Positions 8,219 through 17,166 of a stretch of DNA of 64,000 nt are shown here, piece after piece. The first letter of the stretch is position 1, and each line of letters starts with the position of its first letter. The notes under the pieces were generated by a model that did no database searches, had not been told where the DNA came from, and saw only the letters and a program-made list of their open reading frames with translations. The stretch is from an uncultured Oscillospiraceae bacterium (lineage in GTDB: Bacteria > Bacillota > Clostridia > Oscillospirales > Ruminococcaceae), in NCBI GenBank assembly GCA_910589145.1, contig CAJUSD010000005.1, positions 70,902 through 134,901 on the forward strand. The letters run 5' to 3'. Made by a program: the position numbers and the translations under genes.

Positions 8219-10015
8219 TTAAGAAGAATTCTTTTTCCAATGAGATGCTTTCCCTTTGGTTATACTTTCCATATAACGGGCATATTCTTCATGATCCATT
8301 TTTGAAATTTCCTCTTTTGTTTTTGCTTTTTTATGCTGAAGCAGGACTTCAATATAATCTTCTGTTTCTTCTGGTGAAATACGCCGTCCTGAAAGTTCCA
8401 TTACCCCTCTGGAAAGCTGTGAAACTGCTTCCAAGTCCAAGCTCTCGCCAAGAAAAGACAAATCCACCGACAAATTTCGTCCCAGCCGCTCATAGATAAC
8501 CTGGGCAATCAGGCGGTTCCGGTCAGTAACAAAGTCCCCAGGCTGAATTTTCTGAGAGGCCCATTTAAAGTAATCGGGATTCATAACCAAAGCAGCAAGA
8601 AGCCTGTCCTCAGCAACTGCGCATTTGATATTGTTTCGCCTCTGCATCTCATTTATACCGTTAGGCTTCCCATCGGGCATATTTACCGCAAAAACCGTTA
8701 ATTTACCTTCATCTTTTCTGCGCTTTTCCCGTTCATTTCTGCGGCGCAGGCTTTGAACCTGTTGGGACAAAGCATCTTTGGAGCTGTTGAAATCCGTTGC
8801 TACCCGTGAAATATAAACATCCCGTTCAATTCCGCTGGGAATCGTGGCCAGAAATTCTGCCAATTTTTTTAAGCAGTTCATTTTGCCGTCGTCAGTATCC
8901 AAATCATAGCTTTGACGGATGGTGGAAATGGTAAATTCAGTAGAGTTAGCGCTGCCTTCCAGCAGAAGCCGGAACCGTTGGGCTCCAAATTTTTTAATGA
9001 ACTCGTCCGGGTCTTTTGCGTTGGGGATATGGATTACTTTAATTTTCAAGTCATTTTTTTTGAGCAGTTCAATTGCACGGTTTGTTGCGCTTTGACCTGG
9101 CCCGTCTGAATCATAGGACAAGCTGACTAAGTCAGTATACCGGGCAATGAGATTGCACTGATCTGATGTAAGGGAAGTTCCCAAAGTGGCAACTGCATTG
9201 TCAAAGCCAGCTTGATGAAGGGCAATGACATCCATATAGCCTTCGGCAAGAATCATTCCTGTTTCCTTGGAATTTTTTGCAAAATTCAGTGCAAACAAAT
9301 TACGGCTTTTTTTAAAAACTGGGGTATCGGCAGAGTTAAGGTATTTTGGCCCGCCGCCGTTAATTTCACGTCCTCCAAAACCAATTACATTTCCCGACAG
9401 GTCTAAAATAGGGAACATAACCCGTCCTCGAAAGACATCATAACAGCTGTTTCCCTGTTTCCTTTTTTTAACAACCTCAGCAGCAATCAGTTCCTTATCA
9501 GAATACCCTTTGGCGGAAAGGGCTTTGTAAAGTCCGTCCCATTCTCCCAGGGAATACCCTAGGCCAAATCTGCGGATCATTCGGTCAGAAAGCCCCCGGC
9601 TTCGCAGGTAGTTCAATCCATCCCGTCCAGCAGGGGAATTCAGGTTTTGGTGAAAAATCCGGGCTGTTTCCCGGTTAATTTCCCGGATACGGGTTTTTAA
9701 ACGGGAAAGGCTGTCGTTTTCTACTTCATCCGGCATAGCCATCCCTGCCCGTTTTGCCAGAAATTGAAGCGCTTCTTTATATTCTAAATTTTCAATCCGT
9801 TGTATAAAGCTAATTACGTCTCCGGCTGCTCTGCATCCAAAGCAAAAAAAGGATTGTGTATCTGGATAAACGTGGAAAGAAGGCCCTTTTTCCGAATGGA
9901 AAGGGCATAACCCGGAAAAGGTCTTTCCGCTGTGTTTCAACTGCACATAAGAAGATACAACCGATTCAATATCGTTTCGGTATTTCAATTCCTGGATAAA
10001 CGCTTCCGGCAGCAT
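8219..10015 (-). CDS. dnaG: DNA primase
   Basis: Makes RNA primers at the replication fork. 598 residues. N-terminal zinc ribbon is clear: CPFHSEKGPSFHVYPDTQSF followed by CFGC (residues 37-61). The Toprim catalytic core contains ILAEGYMDVIALHQAG and SYDSDGPGQSATNRAIELL, the acidic metal-binding motifs. The C-terminal part (from about 430) is the helicase-interaction domain. The ATG at 10015 has AGGGAGG upstream. Part of the dgt-mazG-dnaG-rpoD group; its stop codon lies only a few bases from repeat copy 1. Confidence 0.97.
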   Translation of the reverse strand: MLPEAFIQELKYRNDIESVVSSYVQLKHSGKTFSGLCPFHSEKGPSFHVYPDTQSFFCFGCRAAGDVISFIQRIENLEYKEALQFLAKRAGMAMPDEVENDSLSRLKTRIREINRETARIFHQNLNSPAGRDGLNYLRSRGLSDRMIRRFGLGYSLGEWDGLYKALSAKGYSDKELIAAEVVKKRKQGNSCYDVFRGRVMFPILDLSGNVIGFGGREINGGGPKYLNSADTPVFKKSRNLFALNFAKNSKETGMILAEGYMDVIALHQAGFDNAVATLGTSLTSDQCNLIARYTDLVSLSYDSDGPGQSATNRAIELLKKNDLKIKVIHIPNAKDPDEFIKKFGAQRFRLLLEGSANSTEFTISTIRQSYDLDTDDGKMNCLKKLAEFLATIPSGIERDVYISRVATDFNSSKDALSQQVQSLRRRNEREKRRKDEGKLTVFAVNMPDGKPNGINEMQRRNNIKCAVAEDRLLAALVMNPDYFKWASQKIQPGDFVTDRNRLIAQVIYERLGRNLSVDLSFLGESLDLEAVSQLSRGVMELSGRRISPEETEDYIEVLLQHKKAKTKEEISKMDHEEYARYMESITKGKASHWKKNSS

Positions 10016-10061
10016 AAACGATATTTCCTCCCTCCCGCTTATTTATGATTCCCAATAAAAT

Positions 10062-10388
10062 TTACCAGCGCTCCATATTACGGCGGTGTTTTTTAAGGTA
10101 AACCTTTTCCAGTTCCTCTGGCGTGATAGAATAGCACAGCATAACATCGTTAAAATACATCATTACATCACAAAGTTCTTCTATAAAGTGTTCCCGGATT
10201 TCCGGCAATTCCATTATAGAGTTGTCGCCGTCCTTTTTGATAATGTCGGCTGCTTCTCCAGCCTCTATCATCATCCAGAGAAGGGAACTCCGTCCGATTT
10301 CCGGCGAAAGCTGCGTCCACCTGTCTTTATATTTTTCCTGAAGCTCTCTTTGGATATCCTGCATTTGACGGAATCCAAACTCATTCAT
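10062..10388 (-). CDS. MazG-like nucleotide pyrophosphohydrolase domain protein
   Basis: 108-residue all-alpha protein resembling the MazG/dUTPase-like NTP pyrophosphohydrolase superfamily, which hydrolyses (d)NTPs to monophosphates. The Mg2+-binding helix pattern is present: MMIEAGEAADIIKK (ExxE-type) followed by HFIEELCDVMMYFNDVM (ExxxD). It lies between dgt and dnaG, 26 bases after dgt and 46 before dnaG, all in one direction, so a role in dNTP pool control or cleansing near replication is inferred. AAGGAG precedes the ATG. Substrate unknown. Confidence 0.8.
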   Translation of the reverse strand: MNEFGFRQMQDIQRELQEKYKDRWTQLSPEIGRSSLLWMMIEAGEAADIIKKDGDNSIMELPEIREHFIEELCDVMMYFNDVMLCYSITPEELEKVYLKKHRRNMERW

Positions 10389-10414
10389 AATTGATTCTCC
10401 TTATTGTGATATAT

Positions 10415-11428
10415 TTATGGAATGTCCCAAGACTTAGGAAGAAAGAGTTTTTCATAAACTGCAACAGCAAAACGGTCGCTCATTCCAGACAGGTAATCGC
10501 ATACGGCTCTGGCTTTACCATCTTTTTCGGCGATTTCCTGATATTGTTTCGGCATGTCCTTCACATGAACAAAATAATGTTGATATAATTGTTTTAAAAG
10601 ATTTTTTGCCTTTTCTTCCTCTCTTTTAATGCGGGAATCGAGATAAACTTCCGAAAACATAAATTCCCGCAGTTTAGTGAAAGCTTTTTGAATTTCATCA
10701 CCCATAACAATATCGTCATTTTTTCGGCTTAAACTTTCAGAAACAACTGACTGAACCAGCGCAGTGATACGCTGTGTTTTCCCTCTGCCCAGAATATAAC
10801 GTACATCATAGGGAATATCTTCTTCCTGAAGTACCCCTGCACGGCAGGCGTCCTCAATGTCATGATTCAGGTAGGCAATTTTATCGGAAAGGCGTACCAC
10901 TTTGCCTTCAAGGGTAACTGGAGGAATTGTTTTGGAGGAATGGCAGACCAAACCGTTTTTAACTTCCCAGGTCAGGTTTACTCCTTTGCCGTCGTTTTCC
11001 AAAACCTGGACTACTCTGGCGCTTTGTATGTAATGCCGGAATCCGCAGGGTGAAAGGCTGTTTAAAACATCCTCTCCAGTATGTCCAAAGGGGGCATGGC
11101 CAAGATCATGGGCTAATGCAATTGCCTCAGTCAAATCCTCGTTCAGCCGCAGAGCTCTGGAGATTGTACGGGCAATCTGGCTGACCTCCAAAGTATGAGT
11201 TAAGCGGGTACGGTAGTAATCCCCGGTAGGAGCAAGAAAAACCTGCGTTTTATTTTTCAGGCGGCGAAAGGAGTTACAATGAATTACCCGGTCGCGATCC
11301 CGTTGGAAGCAGGTTCGTATCGGGCAGGGCTCCTCTGGGCGGAACCGTCCTCTGCTTTCAGCGGAAAATGCCGCTCCAGGCGATAACGTTCTATATTCCA
11401 TCTGCTCAGACTGTTCCCGTATTGTCAT
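10415..11428 (-). CDS. dgt: deoxyguanosinetriphosphate triphosphohydrolase-like protein
   Basis: HD-domain dNTPase that cuts dNTPs to deoxynucleoside and triphosphate. 337 residues. Metal-binding residues are visible in RLTHTLEVSQIARTISRAL, AIALAHDLGHAPFGHTGE (the HD pair) and LSDKIAYLNHDIEDACRAG. The N-terminal FRRLKNKTQVF motif is typical of the dGTPase-like group. Length fits the short Firmicute subfamily. First visible gene of the dgt-mazG-dnaG unit; the ATG at 11428 has AGGGGGAAAG upstream. A TTA-flanked inverted-repeat element lies 34 bases upstream of its start. Confidence 0.95.
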   Translation of the reverse strand: MTIREQSEQMEYRTLSPGAAFSAESRGRFRPEEPCPIRTCFQRDRDRVIHCNSFRRLKNKTQVFLAPTGDYYRTRLTHTLEVSQIARTISRALRLNEDLTEAIALAHDLGHAPFGHTGEDVLNSLSPCGFRHYIQSARVVQVLENDGKGVNLTWEVKNGLVCHSSKTIPPVTLEGKVVRLSDKIAYLNHDIEDACRAGVLQEEDIPYDVRYILGRGKTQRITALVQSVVSESLSRKNDDIVMGDEIQKAFTKLREFMFSEVYLDSRIKREEEKAKNLLKQLYQHYFVHVKDMPKQYQEIAEKDGKARAVCDYLSGMSDRFAVAVYEKLFLPKSWDIP

Positions 11429-11461
11429 TTCTTTCCCCCTATCCGCCGTTTTTCACACTTA

Positions 11462-11611
11462 GAACCTGTATTCATAACCAAGGGATGCCGGATGGACGAG
11501 GATTTTTCTCGTCAGACAAGAAGATTTTCTGCAGCCATACTGACGAAATCGACGCAGTATGGCGGGAAAAAGACCGGCCAGACGGCGTGCAGCGGTTGTG
11601 AATACAGGTTC
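11462..11611. mobile_element. MITE-like element, copy 1, TTA direct repeats
   Basis: 150 bp bounded by near-perfect inverted ends: GAACCTGTATTCAYAACC at the left and its complement at the right (one mismatch in 18). TTA occurs directly outside both ends (11459-11461 and 11612-11614), as expected of a 3-bp target duplication. The inside shares GAAATCRACGCRGT and GGCGGRAAA-type stretches with the element at 36946-37105. No coding capacity. It sits between dgt and yigZ. Confidence 0.85.
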
Positions 11612-11721
11612 TTAGTTTCCCTCTAAATTCTCCATCTAATTATATATTACAGAGTTACGACGAAAAATCCTTCCCATCCCTCTAACTTTTTTAAATTTTT
11701 CTGTAAATTTTTGCGATAGAA

Positions 11722-12360
11722 CTACTCATCTAAGGGAATATCCGCATATAGCTCCTGTTGTATATATGGGTAAACTGCTCCATTGGTTAGTTCAGTTAAT
11801 TCCTTTTTAAACCTTTCAAACAGTTCTGCCGCTATGGTAAACCTCATTCTTACAGCTGCGCCAAAATCATTTTCAGGCTCCTGAATATGATATTTGGGAA
11901 GGATATAGGCAATTTTTCCATATAGGCTGTAGTCTGTATCCATTTCCAATCTAAAAGCTGGGCGCATCTGTTTGATCCCTGCTGCTTCTACCGCAATTTT
12001 GGCTCCATGTGAATATGCCCGCACTAAGCCGCCTGCCCCCAAAAGAATTCCACCAAAATACCGGGTAACAACAACAACTGTATCCGTTAAACCTCCCTTT
12101 TTTAACACGTCCAAGACCGGGATTCCCGCAGTTCCCTGCGGCTCCCCATCATCAGAAAATCGCTGGATTCCTCCCTCTCGTATTATATAGGCGTATACAT
12201 TATGATTTGCATCCCAATATTTGCTTTTTATGGATGAGACAAAATCTAATGCTTCCTTTTCACTGGATACGGGCATTGAATTGCCGATAAAACGCGAACG
12301 CTTTTCTGTAAATTCATCTGTGCCTGATTCGCGGATGGTTTTATATAATCCTTCTCCCAT
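11722..12360 (-). CDS. yigZ: YigZ/IMPACT family protein
   Basis: Conserved cytoplasmic protein of the UPF0029/IMPACT family. 212 residues; the diagnostic N-terminal domain is plain: EFTEKRSRFIG, then DANHNVYAYII, FSDDGEPQGTAGIPVL and TRYFGGILLGAGGLVRAYS. The C-terminal DUF1949-like ferredoxin-fold part follows from about residue 140. Eukaryotic IMPACT binds GCN1; the bacterial role is not established and no enzyme activity should be assumed. The ATG at 12360 follows a GGGGGG stretch. It lies downstream of rpmE but behind that gene's terminator. Confidence 0.92.
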   Translation of the reverse strand: MGEGLYKTIRESGTDEFTEKRSRFIGNSMPVSSEKEALDFVSSIKSKYWDANHNVYAYIIREGGIQRFSDDGEPQGTAGIPVLDVLKKGGLTDTVVVVTRYFGGILLGAGGLVRAYSHGAKIAVEAAGIKQMRPAFRLEMDTDYSLYGKIAYILPKYHIQEPENDFGAAVRMRFTIAAELFERFKKELTELTNGAVYPYIQQELYADIPLDE

Positions 12361-12382
12361 TACGTTCCCCCCTGCATATACA

Positions 12383-12429
12383 AAAAACAGCGCGAAGCAA
12401 CAAAGGGGTTCCCCTTTGCTCTGCGCGCC
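12383..12429 (-). terminator. rho-independent terminator of rpmE
   Basis: Minus strand hairpin GCGCGCAGAGCAAAGGGG / CCCCTTTGTTGCTTCGCGC with a two-base loop, followed by CTGTTTTTTG. It ends rpmE transcription before yigZ. Confidence 0.85.
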
Positions 12430-12462
12430 GCTCCTGATAACAGCTTATATCTTGCACAAACC

Positions 12463-12666
12463 TTATTTACCCATTCCAAAACGTCTTTTGAAACGATCTA
12501 CTCGTCCACCGGAATCCACCAATTTCTGTCTGCCTGTGAAAAACGGATGGCATTTGGAGCAGATTTCCACCTTTATATTTTTCTTTGTGGAACATGTCTC
12601 TATTACTTCACCACAAGCGCAGGTAATGGTTGTTGGCTCGTAGTTAGGATGAATTGCTTGTTTCAT
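12463..12666 (-). CDS. rpmE: 50S ribosomal protein L31, zinc-binding type
   Basis: Small protein of the large ribosomal subunit. 67 residues with the four-cysteine-type zinc site pattern CACG...C...CSKCHPFFTG, which marks the zinc-containing (C+) form, and the C-terminal VDRFKRRFGM. Own promoter (12714-12742) and terminator, so a single-gene unit. Confidence 0.98.
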   Translation of the reverse strand: MKQAIHPNYEPTTITCACGEVIETCSTKKNIKVEICSKCHPFFTGRQKLVDSGGRVDRFKRRFGMGK

Positions 12667-12713
12667 TTGTCAGTCACCTCTTTCAATTTTAAGGAATTTT
12701 ACATAACGTATAG

Positions 12714-12742
12714 ATGTTATCACAAAATTTGAAAAAATGCAA
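12714..12742 (-). promoter_or_regulatory. promoter of rpmE
   Basis: Minus strand TTGCAT (12742-12737), 17-base spacer, TAACAT (12719-12714). The -10 region lies in a small palindrome, ATAACATCTATACGTTAT, a possible operator. Confidence 0.65.
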
Positions 12743-12832
12743 GCCCTTTTGTTGATTCATAGGAAAAAAGCTAAACTGTAAGCATAAGTCAAGAATGGGT
12801 TTTTGATTTCAGGGATCCCAAAGCAGATAACC

Positions 12833-13708
12833 TTAATGCATCTCCCGCAGTTTCTCCAAAAACTTCTGTGCGGGCTTGGAGAGTAATTGATATTTTTTCC
12901 AAACCACATTGGCGGTGATTTCCAGAGAGGGGCAAAGGCACCGAAAACAGAGATTGGTTCCCTTGGTATTGATAAGTTTGTCAAAACAGACAGCATATCC
13001 CAATCCTTCATCTACCAGAAGGGAACCGTTAAAGATTAAAGTATAGGTAGCTACAATATTCAGCTTGGAAACATCCGGGTAAATCTGCCGCATCATCCGC
13101 CAGCCTTCCAATTCCTCCTGCCGGGAAACGATAAGGGGCTTATCCAGAATATCCTCTGGGACAATAAATTCTTTCTCTGCCAGTTCTGAATCTCTTCGCA
13201 TCAGTACTCCAAATTTATCGGAGACTGGCATAGGGAAAAACTCGTACTTGGAAGGATCCAAGGAACCATATACCAGCCCAAAGTCAATCAGCCCCCGATC
13301 CAACTGTTCCAGAACAAAGACAGCATTGCCGCTGGAAATGTGATAGCGGACATCTGGGCAGGTTCTCTGTAACTCCCTGGCCGCCCGCCCAATGAGACGG
13401 TTCACATCTGATTCTCCTGCTCCAATGTATACGTCTCCAGCAATCAATTCGTCGGAAAGGGCAATCTCATCCTCGGTCTTCTTCATTAACTGGACGATTT
13501 CTTCCGCCCGTTTGCGGAGAATCATCCCTTCCTCGGTGAGAACAATCCCTTTATTGCTCCGTAGAAAGAGCTGCTTGCCCAGCTCATCTTCCAGATCCTT
13601 TAACTGCCGGGAGAGGGTGGGCTGGGAAAGGTGCAAAAATTCCGCCGCACCGGAAAGGCTTTGTTCCCTTGCAACTGCCAAAAAATATTGTAAAACACGA
13701 AATTCCAT
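12833..13708 (-). CDS. LysR-family transcriptional regulator
   Basis: LysR-type regulator; 291 residues from the ATG at 13708 (GGAGG before it). N-terminal helix-turn-helix: MEFRVLQYFLAVAREQSLSG, then AAEFLHLSQPTLSRQLKDLE and RSNKGIVLTEEG. The rest is the periplasmic-binding-like effector domain, with DLIDFGLVYGS-type strands (read RGLIDFGLVYGS). It is divergent from the lipoprotein/ligase/ABC operon starting at 13857, with 148 bases between, the classical arrangement for a LysR regulator and its target. The effector is unknown; the neighbouring acid-activating enzyme suggests an organic acid or an acylated compound. Confidence 0.9.
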   Translation of the reverse strand: MEFRVLQYFLAVAREQSLSGAAEFLHLSQPTLSRQLKDLEDELGKQLFLRSNKGIVLTEEGMILRKRAEEIVQLMKKTEDEIALSDELIAGDVYIGAGESDVNRLIGRAARELQRTCPDVRYHISSGNAVFVLEQLDRGLIDFGLVYGSLDPSKYEFFPMPVSDKFGVLMRRDSELAEKEFIVPEDILDKPLIVSRQEELEGWRMMRQIYPDVSKLNIVATYTLIFNGSLLVDEGLGYAVCFDKLINTKGTNLCFRCLCPSLEITANVVWKKYQLLSKPAQKFLEKLREMH

Positions 13709-13785
13709 TTTTTCACCTCCAATATGGGAAGTATAACATGGTTTACTATAACTGTAAAGCATAATTAAGTATTTAACATAGGTAT

Positions 13786-13814
13786 TTGTTATTTTTATTT
13801 TGGCATGGTATTAT
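13786..13814 (+). promoter_or_regulatory. promoter of the Ntn-hydrolase/ligase/ABC operon
   Basis: TTGTTA (13786-13791), 17-base spacer, TATTAT (13809-13814), 43 bases ahead of the first gene. The AT-rich sequence just upstream (13735-13785) separates it from the divergent LysR gene and is where a LysR-type operator would be expected. Confidence 0.6.
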
Positions 13815-13856
13815 AAACCCGTCAAAAAAGACCATTCCAAAGGAGGAAATACTTCC

Positions 13857-15014
13857 ATGAAAAAAGGCCTCTCTGTTTTCAGCCTTATATTAAGCTTTTC
13901 CCTGACATTGGCGGGATGCGCCGCAGGAAACGGGCCCTCATCTGCATCAAGCAGCAGTCCATCTAATGGGCAGACGCAGACAAATTCCCCCTCAGTCGAT
14001 TCTGTGTCTGCCAACCAGCCGGAGAGCCAGCCTGAATCCCTGTCGGAAAATTCCATTCCTTTGGACAGACATATCACCCAGCTTGAGCCTGGCCTTTCCG
14101 CTGTCCGCTTTGATGGGGACTATGGCTTTGACGAATTTCTGGAACAGGGAGGGGCTTTTTCCGACGGAGAGGTAGCCCAGTATCTGGTAGAAAATATGGC
14201 GGGAGAAATGGGATTGGATTTTCTGGGGAAGATTTTCGGGTGCAGTACCCTTGCAGTAAGCAGCCCTGATGGAGATATCCTTTTTGGACGCAACTTCGAC
14301 TGGAACACGTGTAACGCCATGATTGTAGAAGCCCACCCGGAAAATGGTTACGCCTCCCTCTCCACCGTAAATATGGATTTTATTACCCAGGGAGCCGAAA
14401 GCACTATGGGAGCAGTTATGAAGCTGGAACAGGTGCAAACTCTGGCTGCCCTTTACGCTCCCCTGGACGGGATGAATGAGACAGGGCTGGCGGTATCGGT
14501 GAACATGATACAGGACAGCACAAACATCAGCCAAAACACCGGCAAGCCGGGAATTACCACAACCACCGCCATCCGTCTGCTGCTGGACAAAGCTGCCAGC
14601 GTGGATGAAGCCCTGGAACTTCTGGGACAGTATGACCTTTACGCCTCCATGGGCTATATGGTTCACTTTGCAATTGCAGACTGCTTTGGCCGGAGCGTTG
14701 CAGTGGAATATGTAAATAATGAAGCGGTAATTATAGAAACCCCTGTTCTCACCAACTTTTATCTTGCCCCTGGGGAGAAAAACGGCATTGGAACCCAACA
14801 GTCCCATCAGCGATTTGAAATCCTCACTGACCTTCTCTCCCACAACAGTTTCTTAACCGAAATTGGCGTTCGAGATGCACTTTCCAGTGTCAGCAAAGGG
14901 AATTTTGGGGAATTTGAGTCAACCGAATGGAGCATTATTATGAATCTTACCAACAAAACTGCCCGGTATTTCCACCGGGAAAACTATGAAAACAGTTATC
15001 TCTTTTCCCTATAA
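13857..15014 (+). CDS. lipoprotein of the Ntn linear-amide hydrolase superfamily
   Basis: Predicted surface lipoprotein with an N-terminal-nucleophile amide hydrolase domain. 385 residues from the ATG at 13857 (AAAGGAGG upstream). Signal peptide ends in the lipobox LAGC (C21), followed by a Ser/Pro/Gln-rich linker to about residue 65. The catalytic domain has GCSTLAVSSPDGDILFGRNFDW: C129 is the candidate nucleophile and the following GRNFDW matches choloylglycine hydrolase, penicillin V acylase and related C45-type enzymes. In such enzymes the Cys must become N-terminal by autocleavage, so about 128 residues, including the lipid anchor, would be removed as a separate piece. Substrate unknown; bile-salt, penicillin-V or N-acyl amide hydrolysis are all possible. 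Confidence 0.82.
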   Translation: MKKGLSVFSLILSFSLTLAGCAAGNGPSSASSSSPSNGQTQTNSPSVDSVSANQPESQPESLSENSIPLDRHITQLEPGLSAVRFDGDYGFDEFLEQGGAFSDGEVAQYLVENMAGEMGLDFLGKIFGCSTLAVSSPDGDILFGRNFDWNTCNAMIVEAHPENGYASLSTVNMDFITQGAESTMGAVMKLEQVQTLAALYAPLDGMNETGLAVSVNMIQDSTNISQNTGKPGITTTTAIRLLLDKAASVDEALELLGQYDLYASMGYMVHFAIADCFGRSVAVEYVNNEAVIIETPVLTNFYLAPGEKNGIGTQQSHQRFEILTDLLSHNSFLTEIGVRDALSSVSKGNFGEFESTEWSIIMNLTNKTARYFHRENYENSYLFSL

Positions 15015-15028
15015 GGAGGACATTTAAA

Positions 15029-16399
15029 GTGAATATACCAAAGACGTTATGGAATCTGTACCAGTTAAAGAAAAACGAAAGGGCGTTTCCTGCCCAAATA
15101 CAAATTCTCCAGCAAAGGAAGCTGCAAAAGCTCTTACACTATGCCTGGAGCCATTCGGAATACTACAGGGAGGCCTTTGCTGCCGCAGGTATTACCAGCG
15201 AAGCGCTGGAACACACTGCCCTTTCCCAATTTCCCGTTCTGGACAAGGCCGCCCTCCTGAAAAATTTTGACCGTCTTGTCACTGTCCCCCATCTGCGTCA
15301 GGAAGAGCTGCGCCGGTTTGACGCTGGGGAAACCCCAGACCGGAAACCCTTTCTTGGAAAATACCACATCGTTCATTCCTCTGGCAGCACTGGCAGTCCC
15401 GGCTATTTCGTCTACGACCAGGCTGCCTGGGAAACCATGCTTTTGGGAATTATCCGGGGTGCGCTTTGGAATTTGACAATGCCCCAAATTTTAAAGCTGC
15501 TTGCCGGAAGGCCCCGTATCCTCTACATTGCCGCCACGGACGGACGGTATGGCGGGGCTATGGCAGTAGGGGACGGTATTGACGGGGTAGGAGCCAGCCA
15601 ACTGTATTTGGATATTAAAACCCCTCTTTCCCAATGGGTGGAGAAGGTGAAAATATTTCAGCCCAACTTTATTATCGGTTATCCCTCGGCTGTGAAGATT
15701 CTGGCAGAGCTGGCGGAACAAGGGGAAGTTTCCTTAAAGGTTCTCCGAGTCGTCTCCTGCGGGGAACCGCTGGGGGTCAGCCTTCGAAAATATCTGGAGG
15801 ATATCTTCCACACCCAGGTTATCAATTTCTATGGGGCCAGCGAATCCCTTGCCCTGGGCGCAGAATCCAACCCCCAGGAGGGCATCGTTCTTTTTGATGA
15901 TATGAACATCATAGAAGAAGGCCCAGACGGAATCTATCTTACCTGTTTGTACAACTTCACCCAGCCCCTGATCCGATACCGATTGTCCGATCAGCTCACG
16001 ATACAGCCGCCAGGGATAGGCCGTTTTCCCTTCTCACGCGCAACAGGGCTTATTGGGCGCAGCGAGGATATTTTATGGTTTGAGGATAAAGCTGGACAGC
16101 GGGAATTCCTTCATCCCCTGGCGATTGAGGGCTTTTGTATTCCCGGACTGCTGGATTATCAGTTTTACCAGACCGGTTTGGACTCCTTCCAGATGCGGGC
16201 GGAAATTTCCAGGGAAGCGTCACAAGAGGCAGTTCAACGGGAGATGAAACACCAAATGGGGAAAATCCTCTTAGAAAAAGGATTGGAGTATGTAGAGTTT
16301 TCCCTTTGCTTTACAGATAAAATATTACCTGACCCCTGCACCGGCAAAAAGCGGCTCATTGAAAAAACAGCGGAGGGAATTGGGAGGTGCGCCGGATGA
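15029..16399 (+). CDS. acyl-adenylate-forming enzyme, phenylacetate-CoA ligase-like
   Basis: Cytoplasmic ANL-superfamily enzyme expected to activate a carboxylic acid with ATP, making an acyl-AMP and possibly an acyl-CoA. 456 residues from a GTG at 15029 with AAGGAGG upstream. The phosphate-binding motif HSSGSTGSP is at residues 116-124, the second motif FYGASESLALG at 267-277, and IRYRLSDQL at about 315. The N-terminus (LLHYAWSHSEYYREAF) is typical of the PaaK/CapK-like group. It starts 15 bases after the lipoprotein gene and overlaps the ABC ATPase gene by ATGA. The substrate cannot be read from sequence. Confidence 0.82.
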   Translation: MNIPKTLWNLYQLKKNERAFPAQIQILQQRKLQKLLHYAWSHSEYYREAFAAAGITSEALEHTALSQFPVLDKAALLKNFDRLVTVPHLRQEELRRFDAGETPDRKPFLGKYHIVHSSGSTGSPGYFVYDQAAWETMLLGIIRGALWNLTMPQILKLLAGRPRILYIAATDGRYGGAMAVGDGIDGVGASQLYLDIKTPLSQWVEKVKIFQPNFIIGYPSAVKILAELAEQGEVSLKVLRVVSCGEPLGVSLRKYLEDIFHTQVINFYGASESLALGAESNPQEGIVLFDDMNIIEEGPDGIYLTCLYNFTQPLIRYRLSDQLTIQPPGIGRFPFSRATGLIGRSEDILWFEDKAGQREFLHPLAIEGFCIPGLLDYQFYQTGLDSFQMRAEISREASQEAVQREMKHQMGKILLEKGLEYVEFSLCFTDKILPDPCTGKKRLIEKTAEGIGRCAG

Positions 16400-17148
16400 A
16401 GGAAACCATTTTAACCGGTAAAAGGCTCTGTAAAACCTTTGTAGAGGGCAATCCTGTTCTTCAATCAGCGGATGTGGAAATTTATAAGGGAGATTTTACA
16501 ATTATTATGGGTTCTTCTGGAGCTGGAAAGTCCACCCTTCTTTACGCCCTCAGCGGCATGGACAGCGTTACAAGCGGAACTGTGGACTATCGGGGGCAGT
16601 CTATCATTGGCCTTTCAGAGAAACAGATGGCTGCTCTGCGGGCAAAGGAATTCGGTTTTGTTTTTCAGCAGACCCACCTTGTCAGTAATCTTACCCTCCT
16701 GGAAAATGTAACTGTTGCCGGATATCTGGCGAAAAAGGAAACTTCCAAAACCATTCGGGCTAAGGCAGAGTCCCTTCTCCGGCATATGGGGGTATGGGGG
16801 GCAAGAAATCGGCTTCCTGCCCAAGTTTCCGGCGGAGAAGCTCAAAGGGCCGCCATAGCCAGAGCAATGATTGGGGAACCGGGGCTGCTCTTTGCCGATG
16901 AACCGACAGGAGCGCTTAACCGTGCCAGTACCCAGGGTGTTTTGAATCTGCTCACCGGGTTAAACCGGGAAGGACAGACGATTCTAATGGCGACTCATGA
17001 CTTGGGGGCAGCAATTCGCGGGAATCGTATTCTTTATTTAGAGGACGGAAAAATTTTAGACGAGCTTATTTTGGATGCTTATGAGGAGAAAAACGCCAGA
17101 CAGCGGGAAGAAAAAGCCAGCGAGTGGCTTTCCTCCCTGCGGTGGTAA
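16396..17148 (+). CDS. ABC transporter ATP-binding protein, MacB/LolD type
   Basis: ATPase subunit partnering the FtsX-like permease that follows. Walker A GSSGAGKST at about residues 39-47, Q-loop FVFQQTHLVSNLT, signature VSGGEAQRAAIARAM, Walker B LLFADEPTGALN and the H-loop MATHDL. ADEPTGALN is characteristic of the MacB/LolD/BceA group. Start placed at the ATG (16396) that overlaps the stop of the ligase gene by ATGA; a GTG three codons earlier is also in frame. Linked genes suggest it moves the product or substrate of the ligase/amidase pair. Confidence 0.93.
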   Translation: MKETILTGKRLCKTFVEGNPVLQSADVEIYKGDFTIIMGSSGAGKSTLLYALSGMDSVTSGTVDYRGQSIIGLSEKQMAALRAKEFGFVFQQTHLVSNLTLLENVTVAGYLAKKETSKTIRAKAESLLRHMGVWGARNRLPAQVSGGEAQRAAIARAMIGEPGLLFADEPTGALNRASTQGVLNLLTGLNREGQTILMATHDLGAAIRGNRILYLEDGKILDELILDAYEEKNARQREEKASEWLSSLRW

Positions 17149-17166
17149 GGGGGCTTTGCAAAGTTT

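Noticed and set aside
13992..14843. 283-codon minus-strand open frame
   Set aside because: Lies wholly inside the Ntn-hydrolase gene in antisense, has no ribosome site and no recognisable domain.
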